A stretch of DNA of 64,000 bases from assembly GCF_000956595.1 (NCBI RefSeq), contig NZ_JYOO01000021.1:32974-96973 (forward strand), read 5' to 3'. This DNA comes from Priestia aryabhattai B8W22. GTDB lineage: Bacteria > Bacillota > Bacilli > Bacillales > Bacillaceae_H. The stretch's first letter is position 1. Each line of letters starts with the position of its first letter. Under the pieces are notes generated by a model. It was not told the DNA's origin, ran no database searches, and saw nothing but the letters and a program-made list of their open reading frames with translations. This document shows, piece after piece, positions 53,558 to 61,206 of this stretch. Both the position numbers and the translations under genes were made by a program.

Positions 53558-53580
53558 ACACCCTTATAACAAGGATGTTA
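53558..53580 (-). terminator. Terminator
   Basis: ACA-CCTT paired with AAGG-TGT around five bases, followed by T6 on the minus strand. Confidence 0.6.
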
Positions 53581-54186
53581 GAGTATTCTTCCCTTCGGTA
53601 CAATTCCAGATGCAAAGTCATCTTTGAACTTAAAGCTAGCAGAATTGTTTTCCTCTAGAAAATGTATTTCCCATTTAAAGACGGGATATTCAGGCTTGTA
53701 CATTTTGACTTTCTGATCGGGATTTTCTTCTAATCTTGCAATTACTCGCTTGAATCCTTCATAAGCAATCCACCAGTCGCTCCCGGTTTCATCAGTAATA
53801 AAACAAATGGAACCGTCAATTAAATGAAGGTTTTGCTGGATATCATCAGCATTGGTAAAATACGCATTTCCAAAGGTTTGAAGACAGCGATTGCAATACC
53901 CTTCTTTGCCTCCGCCTTTATAAATCCAGTGCGCGATTGGCTCACTGCAGTCTTTACACATATTCGTCACTTCTTGAAGAAATGTCTTGCCGCTCCACTG
54001 CTCTTTTTCATTTTCAAACACGTTCCAGACTAAATAATTCTCCGTTTGTTCTGAAATAAAAAGGCGAAACGGCTCGTCTCGATGCCAAAAGTGAATATTT
54101 TGTTCGTCTGATTCTTCAAAGTCAATGACAAAATTATCTCGTTCTAATATATGTCGAATAACGTTGGTTAAAAAGGTAACATCCAT
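53578..54186 (-). CDS. Hypothetical protein with one zinc-ribbon site
   Basis: 202 residues, ATG 54186 with GGAGG upstream. A CKDCSE ... YCNRC pair of knuckles (residues ~77-101) forms a four-Cys zinc site in the middle of a mixed alpha/beta protein. No membrane segment. I do not recognise the family. It has the same general character as the two-CxxC protein at 10041-10724, but I see no clear sequence similarity between them. Confidence 0.72.
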   Translation of the reverse strand: MDVTFLTNVIRHILERDNFVIDFEESDEQNIHFWHRDEPFRLFISEQTENYLVWNVFENEKEQWSGKTFLQEVTNMCKDCSEPIAHWIYKGGGKEGYCNRCLQTFGNAYFTNADDIQQNLHLIDGSICFITDETGSDWWIAYEGFKRVIARLEENPDQKVKMYKPEYPVFKWEIHFLEENNSASFKFKDDFASGIVPKGRIL

Positions 54187-54360
54187 ATAAAGGCCTCCCG
54201 TACTAAGCGTGGCTTCTAGTAAAAATAGCGTTTATGAGTTAAAACATATCACGAGCGCTGAAATAACGTCAACGATTACCTCTTGCTTTCTCTGAAAACT
54301 GGAAAAGAAATGGGCAAACGCGCTATAATGGTATTCATGTAGAAACGGAAAGGAGATTTT

Positions 54361-54726
54361 ATGAAGTTTACCGTTCAATCAGCTGCACTTTTTCTTCTCT
54401 TTTTTATTTTTTTAAGCGGTTGTTCTGATAACGCCGAGCAGTCAAAAAAACCAGCCGGCTATTTAGTTCAAGGGCGAGTTTTAGAAGTGAAACAGAATGA
54501 AATTCTCATTGCAAACGTCATTCCCCGAGATACCGCGCTTGACTATACAACCAAAGAAATACTTGGCTCTAGCGATGTACAGCCTATGTATGTAAAAGTT
54601 TCGGATGATCAAACATACAAAAAAGGACAGCTCGTTAAAGCATGGCTCAAAAAAGACAAAAGCGTTCAATATTCCGTTCCGGCAAAAGGCGAGGCTGTTG
54701 AAGTCAATATTTTAAAACAGCCGTAG
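54361..54726 (+). CDS. Lipoprotein, DUF3221-like
   Basis: 121 residues. Lipoprotein signal peptide with lipobox LSGC (Cys ~21), then a small OB-like domain: GYLVQGRVLEVKQNEILIAN, VKVSDDQTYKKGQLVKAWL. That shape fits DUF3221-type lipoproteins of Bacillus. Anchored to the outer face of the membrane; function unknown. AAAGGAG before the ATG. Confidence 0.85.
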   Translation: MKFTVQSAALFLLFFIFLSGCSDNAEQSKKPAGYLVQGRVLEVKQNEILIANVIPRDTALDYTTKEILGSSDVQPMYVKVSDDQTYKKGQLVKAWLKKDKSVQYSVPAKGEAVEVNILKQP

Positions 54727-54750
54727 AAAAGCTCCTGTTATGGGAGCTTT
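54727..54750. terminator. Bidirectional terminator
   Basis: AAAGCTCC paired with GGGAGCTTT around six bases; the convergent patatin gene ends inside it. Confidence 0.7.
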
Positions 54751-55670
54751 CTTCGCGTCAGCGGACGTTCGTTCCGATTCATTTTATGCTGTTCAAAATC
54801 CCATTTTTCTAAAAAGCGCTTGGCGGATGTATAACCAGATTCATATAAAAACTCAATTTCTTCTTCTTTTAATGCAAAATCCGTTGCCGTAATCACACCC
54901 GTTGGAATTTGTACGGTTCGTTCTTTGGTCTCCGCGTTCAAATACCGCAGATCGTGCGCTTGCAGCATCGTTGTAAACATGCTTTTAAATAAATGGACAG
55001 GTGTTGGAATAATAGCAGCTGTATCAATTTCTTCTTTTACAAATCGAAAACCAAACGTTGGGAAACGCGGATGCTCCGTATCAAACAGCCAAATCGGAAA
55101 ATTGCTTAAAAGCGCTCCATCGACAATGTATGACCTCTTGAACCCTTTGGATTTCCAAATGACGGGACGAAAGAAAAAAGGAATGGACGCACTCATCATC
55201 ACAGCTTGTGAAATCTTCATATCGCTTGGCTGCATTCCGTATCGGAGCAAATCGTCAGGGAGCACAAGCATCTGTCCGTTCGAAATATCTGAGGCAATAA
55301 TTTTCAGCTTATCTGCCGGCAAATCTGCAAACGTTTCGATTCCTTTTTCACGCAGCAGACGGTACACCCATTTTTCCAAATAATCATTTTTATAAAAACC
55401 TAAATGAACCATCAGTTCAATCAAGTTGCCAATGAGAGGAATTCGGTTAATGATCGTTTTTCCGCGAAACTTGGCATAGTCCATGTTTTGAAGCTCCTTG
55501 CGAATTTCCCCGCTTTTATAGCCGCTCGCCAAAAGTGCCGCAATCAACGCTCCGGCTGACGTACCTGCTAGACGCTGCCATTCTACGTTGCTTTCTTCCA
55601 TGGCTTCAATCGCACCCGTAAATGCAATTCCTCGAACGCCTCCCCCTTCAAACACAGCATCTGCTTTCAC
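54738..55670 (-). CDS. Patatin-like phospholipase (YqhO/RssA type)
   Basis: 310 residues. Oxyanion loop EGGGVRGIAF, nucleophile Ser in GTSAGAL (~residues 37-43) and the catalytic Asp in VDGALLSNFP complete the Ser-Asp dyad of patatin hydrolases. A cytosolic acyl hydrolase, probably on lipids. GTG start behind AGGAGGGG. Similar in size to B. subtilis YqhO. Confidence 0.9.
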   Translation of the reverse strand: MKADAVFEGGGVRGIAFTGAIEAMEESNVEWQRLAGTSAGALIAALLASGYKSGEIRKELQNMDYAKFRGKTIINRIPLIGNLIELMVHLGFYKNDYLEKWVYRLLREKGIETFADLPADKLKIIASDISNGQMLVLPDDLLRYGMQPSDMKISQAVMMSASIPFFFRPVIWKSKGFKRSYIVDGALLSNFPIWLFDTEHPRFPTFGFRFVKEEIDTAAIIPTPVHLFKSMFTTMLQAHDLRYLNAETKERTVQIPTGVITATDFALKEEEIEFLYESGYTSAKRFLEKWDFEQHKMNRNERPLTRRKLP

Positions 55671-55945
55671 ATCTTTCCCCTCCTATACAACTCTCTAGTT
55701 TTTATATACCCTTTTTTTATATTCAGGGTTTCATTACTCCATACCTTTTATTTTTCAAGCTAAAAGAATGTTTCATTTTCCATTAACATAAGGATATAAC
55801 GACTAAAATTCTACAAAATAATGACAATATCGTTAATAAGTAATCTTTAAACTCCATTAAATGCTCATTTTTTGTTACTATAGTATATAAGATGAAAACT
55901 TAAACTAATTTGACATGTGGATATGTAAAAAGGAGCTAGTTATCA
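55671..55945. other. Divergent intergenic region patatin / yisP
   Basis: 275 AT-rich bases. On the plus strand a TATAGTATATAAG stretch at 55880-55892 is a plausible -10 for the yisP gene. Nothing else seen. Confidence 0.4.
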
Positions 55946-56764
55946 ATGAGTGTACCCAACAAATTACGCGACGACGCAATGCTGATGTTAAAAGAGACAA
56001 GCCGAACATTTTTTATTCCAATTAGCCACTTGCCGGCAGAATTGCAAGATGCAGTAGGATCTGCTTATTTATGTATGAGGGCAATTGATGAAATTGAAGA
56101 TCACCCTGAGCTAGAAGCCGGTGTAAAAAGCCGCTTGCTTTACGCCATCAGTGACCTGTTAAAAAAGCCTTTTAACGAAGACGAGTACATTGCATTAGTA
56201 GGTCCTTATCAAGCTGATTTACCTGACGTAACGCTTCAGCTCGGCAACTGGATTGCGTTTTGTCCCACTGGTGTTGTAGATCAAGTATTGGATTCAACTT
56301 CCATTATGGCTAAAGGGATGGCCGATTGGGTAGAAAAAGACTGGCATATTCAAAATGAAGCGGATTTAGACGACTATACGTTCTACGTAGCTGGTCTAGT
56401 AGGTGTGATGCTTAATGACATTTGGAAATGGTATGACGGTACGGAGACAGACAAAGAATTAGCCATTGCGTTTGGACGCGGCTTACAGTCTGTGAATATC
56501 CTGCGCAATACTTCGGAAGATTCAGAGCGCGGAGTCAGCTTCTTTCCAAAAAACTGGACCAGAGAAGATATGTTTGCCTACGCTCGCCGCAATCTTTCAC
56601 TAGGAAAGAAATATTTAGAAGACGTCAAATCACTTCCGATTCTTCATTTCTGTAAAATTCCTTTGGCGCTTGCTGACGGAACGTTAAATGCCTTGATGAA
56701 AGGAAAAGAAAAAATGACGCGTGACGATGTAAATAAAACGGTAAGTGAAGTTGTCGATATGTAA
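55946..56764 (+). CDS. yisP: YisP-like squalene/phytoene-synthase-fold protein (farnesyl-PP phosphatase)
   Basis: 272 residues, close to B. subtilis YisP. The first Asp-rich motif AIDEIEDHPE is intact. In the second, the canonical DxxxD reads NILRNTSEDSERG, so Asn replaces the first Asp, as in YisP. That fits YisP acting as a farnesyl diphosphate phosphatase (farnesol supports biofilm formation) rather than a true squalene synthase. A single gene with AAAAAGGAG upstream and a terminator after. Function by homology. Confidence 0.9.
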   Translation: MSVPNKLRDDAMLMLKETSRTFFIPISHLPAELQDAVGSAYLCMRAIDEIEDHPELEAGVKSRLLYAISDLLKKPFNEDEYIALVGPYQADLPDVTLQLGNWIAFCPTGVVDQVLDSTSIMAKGMADWVEKDWHIQNEADLDDYTFYVAGLVGVMLNDIWKWYDGTETDKELAIAFGRGLQSVNILRNTSEDSERGVSFFPKNWTREDMFAYARRNLSLGKKYLEDVKSLPILHFCKIPLALADGTLNALMKGKEKMTRDDVNKTVSEVVDM

Positions 56765-56767
56765 AAA

Positions 56768-56800
56768 CAAAAGCACGGAGCCCCTTGGTTCCGTGCTTTT
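56768..56800. terminator. Bidirectional terminator
   Basis: AAAAGCACGGA paired with TCCGTGCTTTT around ~10 bases. Confidence 0.85.
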
Positions 56801-58749
56801 TATATTTCTACCTGCAGACTTTCATATAAAGCGGTTATTTCCCCTTGAATAATAGGGTAGCGTTTCAGGCTCGGAACACTTGAAAGCTTTGGCGCTCGCT
56901 TTTGCTCAGCAGCTGCGGCTAGCTGAGCAAACGTTTCTTGAAGCTCTCGCTTTTCCGTTTCTGACAGCTCATATCCTTCATATGACGCAAGAAGCATATA
57001 ACCTAACTGCTGCGTAGCGACTACCGCAGGCCACAGTCCTTCAAGTTTAACGGCCGTTTTAGAATATTCTCCAATTACATTATCATAAAGCGCCCGAAGG
57101 TTAACAAGTTCCCCTTGAAGCTTATTTCTTTCTTGTTTAATTCTTTCTTCATCTTGTTCGGTGCTTAGCATTTCTAAAAATTGTCCTTCTTTTCGAATGA
57201 CATCTCCAAGCAAATACGGCAGACGAAGCGAAGAAGCTCGTTTAAAAACTAATACCGTACCGACCACTCCAATAACAGAACCAATAACAATATCAATCAC
57301 CCGAGCGGACGTAAAGTAGCTAATCGCTTTGTCCGGATGACCGCTTTCAGCAATTAAAAGAGCATTCGGTGTGATAAAAAGCGTACCGAGCGCGTAGTTT
57401 TTAACAATCACAATCTCGATCGTCGACTGAAGCACAAAGACAATGAGCGCAATGACGATTCCCGTTGGCTCAAGCATCAGAATTCCAGTTCCAATTAAAA
57501 TACCTAAAATGGTTCCGACAGAGCGCTGAATACCTCGCTGAACCGTTGCACGCACGGTTGCCCCAAGCATCACTCCTGCGCATGTAAGCGGAATCCAGTA
57601 AGACCTTGGAATATTTGTCGTGTAGGCAACCGCTGCGGCAACAATCATAATAATTCCGTAGCGCAAAGCGTTTTTAAGCACATACGAACGTTTGTGAAAG
57701 GCAGCTTTTAACCGTGATTTTATCGTGCCGTGCGAGAACTGAATGTACTCCGTTTCTTTTAATTCCTTCATTTGAAGAACGGCATTTACATCTAATAATA
57801 ATGTGCGCAGCTCTTCTTTGATGGACAGCTCTTCAATCTCTTCTCTTACATCTCGAATTTTTTTATGCTTTTTTAATGTGGCCATTTCGGATGCAAACGT
57901 TTCAATCACCGCTTGTGCTTTTTTAGAAACAGCCGGATTAAAATCGTTTGCAGCGGCCATCACAAAGATAAACAGCCCTTCGGCTTTTTGATTTAATAAA
58001 AACAGCCGGTGCGCAAACGATGATTTCTTTCGATTAATTTTCGCTTGTTTCATCGCTGTTTCCGCTGCCCGGAGCTCTACAACCGTTTTATGCTGTTCCG
58101 CGTGAAACGATTCTGTACTGAGCGACCCGACAAATGAAGCTAGCTGCCTGTACGCTTTCGCCACAGCAGCAGTTTCAGGTCCGCGCGGGTTAATAAGCCA
58201 GCCGCTCATGCTAATACACCAAGACAGTGCTCCTCCCAAAAAAACGAGTCCGGCGTGTAAAAAAACAGCCTGCAAGTTCGGAGCGGGAATGCTCGTGCTC
58301 ACAGCAAATGAAAGAACAAAAAACATGGCAGAAGGTCCCGGGATTTTTAACGCTCCAAAGATATAAACTGACACGGCTCCAATCACACCAAATAAAATGG
58401 TTTTCATCCAAGCCAAGTCAGCAAATAACGAGCCGAGTGTAAAACAGAGCGTAACGCCCAGCAAAGCTAAAAATAACTTAACGGCACGCTGCGCGTAAGG
58501 TTCATCTTTTGTATACAAATATGTAAAGCCGCCAATGCTTGCAATGAGTCCGTACTGCAAATGACCAAACAAAATTCCTATTAAAATCGGCAAACTTGAA
58601 GACAATCCTGAACTGATTCCTCTTACCCAAGGAGAAGAAGCATGGTTAAAGCGAAAAGCAGCTTTGATTCCCGGCGCTTTTGGAGAAGCCTCAATTTTAT
58701 GATGAATTTCCGTATGATTATATGTTGGTGACTTTTTGTCATCACTCAC
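56800..58749 (-). CDS. FUSC-family membrane protein (aromatic acid exporter-like)
   Basis: 649 residues from GTG 58749, which has GGAGGAGG five bases upstream; ATG 58773 is an alternative. Two sets of about six membrane helices (~45-200 and ~365-500), each followed by a cytosolic helical region. This is the FUSC/YccS/AaeB layout. The second set carries SYWIPLTCAGVMLGAT and RGIQRSVGTILGILIGTG. Proposed role: efflux of aromatic carboxylic acids or similar. Single gene. Confidence 0.88.
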   Translation of the reverse strand: MSDDKKSPTYNHTEIHHKIEASPKAPGIKAAFRFNHASSPWVRGISSGLSSSLPILIGILFGHLQYGLIASIGGFTYLYTKDEPYAQRAVKLFLALLGVTLCFTLGSLFADLAWMKTILFGVIGAVSVYIFGALKIPGPSAMFFVLSFAVSTSIPAPNLQAVFLHAGLVFLGGALSWCISMSGWLINPRGPETAAVAKAYRQLASFVGSLSTESFHAEQHKTVVELRAAETAMKQAKINRKKSSFAHRLFLLNQKAEGLFIFVMAAANDFNPAVSKKAQAVIETFASEMATLKKHKKIRDVREEIEELSIKEELRTLLLDVNAVLQMKELKETEYIQFSHGTIKSRLKAAFHKRSYVLKNALRYGIIMIVAAAVAYTTNIPRSYWIPLTCAGVMLGATVRATVQRGIQRSVGTILGILIGTGILMLEPTGIVIALIVFVLQSTIEIVIVKNYALGTLFITPNALLIAESGHPDKAISYFTSARVIDIVIGSVIGVVGTVLVFKRASSLRLPYLLGDVIRKEGQFLEMLSTEQDEERIKQERNKLQGELVNLRALYDNVIGEYSKTAVKLEGLWPAVVATQQLGYMLLASYEGYELSETEKRELQETFAQLAAAAEQKRAPKLSSVPSLKRYPIIQGEITALYESLQVEI

Positions 58750-58808
58750 CTTGACCTCCTCCTTTCTCTTCATATATCTTTCCTGTTCTTAAAACGAGAT
58801 AAACCTCA

Positions 58809-58853
58809 AAAAGCGCTGTTCCTATCCGTATTGTGTTTAGGAACAGCGCTTTT
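58809..58853. terminator. Terminator hairpin 1 after the csoR-like gene
   Basis: AAAAAGCGCTGTTCCT paired with its complement around 15 bases, T5 on both strands. Confidence 0.8.
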
Positions 58854-58883
58854 TATCCTTATGAGCAGCGTACAGTAAAAACA

Positions 58884-58918
58884 AAAAGCAGATGAAACGA
58901 ATGTCTCATCTGCTTTTT
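58884..58918 (-). terminator. Terminator hairpin 2 overlapping the csoR-like stop
   Basis: AAAAAGCAGATGA paired with TCATCTGCTTTTT; it overlaps the last codons of the repressor gene. Two tandem terminators therefore follow this gene. Confidence 0.8.
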
Positions 58919-59169
58919 ACTAACAGCTCTACTGCTTCTTTTACTAAGTTTTCCGTATTCTCGCCTTTTTCAATGCTTTCTCTTACACATTGCTCAAGAT
59001 TGGTGCTGACAATAACACCCATTGTGCGATCAATTGCGCTTCTGGCTGCTGAGAGCTGTGTCACGATGTCACGGCAGTCTTTTCCTTGTTCCATCATATT
59101 TAAGACGCCTTTTAACTGACCTTCAATACGTTTCAACCGATTTTTAACTTGCTTATCATATTCCATCAT
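58906..59169 (-). CDS. CsoR/CstR-family (DUF156) transcriptional repressor
   Basis: 87 residues from ATG 59169 (GGAGG seven bases upstream). All-helical CsoR fold: KNRLKRIEGQLKGVLNMMEQGKDCRDIVTQLSAARSA, then VSTNLEQCV. The copper sensor CsoR uses Cys-His-Cys; here the central His position is Asn and the two Cys remain, which is the pattern of persulfide sensors such as CstR. No sulfur-handling genes are next to it, but an operator-like dyad lies in its own promoter. Confidence 0.88.
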   Translation of the reverse strand: MMEYDKQVKNRLKRIEGQLKGVLNMMEQGKDCRDIVTQLSAARSAIDRTMGVIVSTNLEQCVRESIEKGENTENLVKEAVELLVKSR

Positions 59170-59241
59170 ACTACTACCTCCGCTCATGCATGATTGCGTT
59201 TCTTGCTTTTAAGCTGTATGCAAGAAGTAAATGTATACACA

Positions 59242-59271
59242 ACTTTATACCTATTAGGGTATGATGTCAAG
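59242..59271 (-). promoter_or_regulatory. Promoter of the CsoR/CstR gene with operator in the spacer
   Basis: Minus strand TTGACA, 17-base spacer, TAAAGT. The spacer holds ATACCCTAATAGGTAT (59247-59262), a dyad of the ATACCC...GGGTAT type bound by CsoR and CstR proteins, implying autorepression. Confidence 0.8.
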
Positions 59272-59391
59272 TAAAGGAAGTTTAACATAATTGTTAATAC
59301 TTGTTTACACCGTATTTATTGTCCTGTAATCTAAACTTAGCAATCTGAGAGTATAGTTAAGCTGTAAAAACGACTACACTGGAGGTTTGAG

Positions 59392-59531
59392 ATGGCTGCA
59401 TACGGGAAAAAGTTAATGGCAAGTCTATTCGCTATATTTCACCTTCTGATAACCGCGGAGCCGGCTCATGGGTTGGAAATCAATTAGAACAATACTCAGA
59501 TGGTACGCGCGTACAATTTATCGTGCAATAA
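59392..59531 (+). pseudogene. nucA: Remnant of nucA (DNA-entry nuclease), only the C-terminal tail
   Basis: GGAGG and an ATG at 59392 open a frame MAAYGKK. After a one-base shift at the A5 run 59407-59411 the sequence reads [18 protein letters not shown] and [14 protein letters not shown] to TAA 59529-59531. That matches the last ~37 residues of B. subtilis NucA. The catalytic part of the nuclease is missing. The remnant lies directly upstream of comJ, as in the nucA-nin operon. Confidence 0.75.
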
Positions 59532-59566
59532 TAGCTGAACAAGCTTTACTTTGAAGAGGTGAAACA

Positions 59567-59974
59567 ATGAAAACAAAATGGAAAGAACAAGAGCTAACCA
59601 TGTCTTATCATCAGTTTACGCTGTTTCAAAAAGGACAGCCAAAGCCCCATCACGACTGGAGTGATGAAGATATTCAAAAAGGATATGTCGCAGACGATAA
59701 AGCCATTTCGTTTGAAGCCGTATCAAATACAAAAGCCATTATTGAAGTGTGGGTAAACGAAATTCCAGACGCATCACGTGCTGAAAAGACGACCCGTCTT
59801 CCTTTTCACATCGAAAGCAATGGGATCGAAATCAAAAGCGTCCTATCTGAAACCTTAAGCTATGACATTCCAAACGGGTATTATTACGTCACATGCCTGA
59901 CCATTCCTCTTCAAGAAAAAACAAACTCAGGCCTTTATTTAGTGAAGTATTTACTGCATTTTGAAAGTCGATAA
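59567..59974 (+). CDS. comJ: ComJ (Nin), inhibitor of the DNA-entry nuclease NucA
   Basis: 135 residues, the length of B. subtilis ComJ/Nin (132) and similar over the N-terminal two thirds: ELTMSYHQFTLFQKG, WSDEDIQKGYVADDKAISFEA, NTKAIIEVW, YDIPNGYYYVTCLT. ComJ binds and inhibits NucA during competence. AGAGGTG precedes the ATG. Its partner gene upstream is reduced to a tail, so this inhibitor has no intact target in the window. Confidence 0.9.
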   Translation: MKTKWKEQELTMSYHQFTLFQKGQPKPHHDWSDEDIQKGYVADDKAISFEAVSNTKAIIEVWVNEIPDASRAEKTTRLPFHIESNGIEIKSVLSETLSYDIPNGYYYVTCLTIPLQEKTNSGLYLVKYLLHFESR

Positions 59975-60076
59975 AAAACGACGGCCTACTGTAAGCAGTT
60001 CAAATGGTATACAACATCATTACACAGTAAATAATTTACAAAAATAGACTGTGATAAAAGTATTTTAATCGAAGTT

Positions 60077-60125
60077 AAATACGAGCTACCGATCAAAACC
60101 TTTGATTGGTAGCTCGTATTTTTTG
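60077..60125 (+). terminator. Terminator after comJ
   Basis: AATACGAGCTACC-ATCAAA paired with its complement around three bases, one mismatch, then T run. Confidence 0.8.
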
Positions 60126-60219
60126 TTGTTGCAGTGAAGATAGGTTTCATGCGTTCAGTTGGTTCTAGCTGTTGATTGGAATAGTTTCTTTATGCTCCAC
60201 CCTCTTTTAGCGCAAGATG

Positions 60220-61002
60220 CTAAAATATCCATCCGTTAAAAACCATACCTAAATTAACAATAAAATGAAAAACTATGGCTGGGTATATGCTTTTCGTCTT
60301 TAAAACGACAAATGCATAGAAAAGTCCACCAAAAGAAAAAAGTAAACTTATTACCACGGGAATTCCTATTGATATGTGCAAGAGACCAAATCCAATACTC
60401 GTAATAAAAACAGCGTAAAAAGTCGATAGACTGCTTTTTAATTGAGATAACATGATCCCTCTCCAAAGCACCTCTTCTAAAATAGCATTTATGATTGAGA
60501 ATACTATACCGTATATGACGAATGTTTTTGTATAGCTAATATCTTCAGCGAACAGTAAAGGTACAAAAATCGTGGCGGAACCAATCAGACCGAACATTAA
60601 AAAATACGTTAGCTTAATTGAATGATGTGGCATAACTATACGTTTCTGCCAGTCTGGTAATGATGCAAAAAGAAATACCTTTTGCTTGGACAATAAAATT
60701 GAAAGCAATAGTCCACCTACGATAAACAAAAGTAAAACTCTGTTTACAATGATTTTCATCTTTTTAGATAGATCCCATTCAATGAAATAATTGCTTCCTA
60801 CTTGAAACATGCATGTCCCTACTAAAAAAAATAGAAACAGAGAAACAGTTGAACGATATTTAGAGGTTAAAGCGTAGATAAAAAGCAAGCCTATGATGGT
60901 CAGCATTCCCGCAGCAAATAACTTATAAGAAAAAAGAATAATACCCGAGAAAAATAAACTTATCGAAGAGATAAGTAATACATTTATTCGTAAATATTGG
61001 AT
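60220..61002 (-). CDS. CPBP intramembrane metalloprotease, start codon unclear
   Basis: Eight-helix CPBP (Abi) protease with the EEVLWRG motif and the two His blocks GLLHIS and FHFIVN needed for metal binding. The first ATG (60906) has no ribosome site and would remove a hydrophobic N-terminal helix. An AAGGAGG lies at 61011-61018, and eight bases after it, in frame, stands ATC (61000-61002) where ATG would be expected. Either a rare ATC start or a mutated start codon. CPBP proteases act in bacteriocin immunity or signal cleavage; the role here is unknown. Confidence 0.8.
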   Translation of the reverse strand: MQYLRINVLLISSISLFFSGIILFSYKLFAAGMLTIIGLLFIYALTSKYRSTVSLFLFFLVGTCMFQVGSNYFIEWDLSKKMKIIVNRVLLLFIVGGLLLSILLSKQKVFLFASLPDWQKRIVMPHHSIKLTYFLMFGLIGSATIFVPLLFAEDISYTKTFVIYGIVFSIINAILEEVLWRGIMLSQLKSSLSTFYAVFITSIGFGLLHISIGIPVVISLLFSFGGLFYAFVVLKTKSIYPAIVFHFIVNLGMVFNGWIF

Positions 61003-61109
61003 ATAAAAATCCTCCTTTCACTGTCTTTCTAATTCGTTTTATAATAGCGGAAACTCAACCAAACAATTTTTATTTCGGTAATGGACAGGAGCTGAATCCA
61101 TATAAATAA

Positions 61110-61150
61110 AAAATCGAGGGTAAAACCTTTGCGATTTCACCCTCGATTTC
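61110..61150 (-). terminator. Terminator after helD
   Basis: AAATCGAGGGT paired with ACCCTCGATTT around 17 bases, with T run on the minus strand. Confidence 0.8.
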
Positions 61151-61206
61151 CTGTACTCATCCTACTGTTACTTTCTCAAATACTCAAGCCACTGACTGTT
61201 CTCTTT

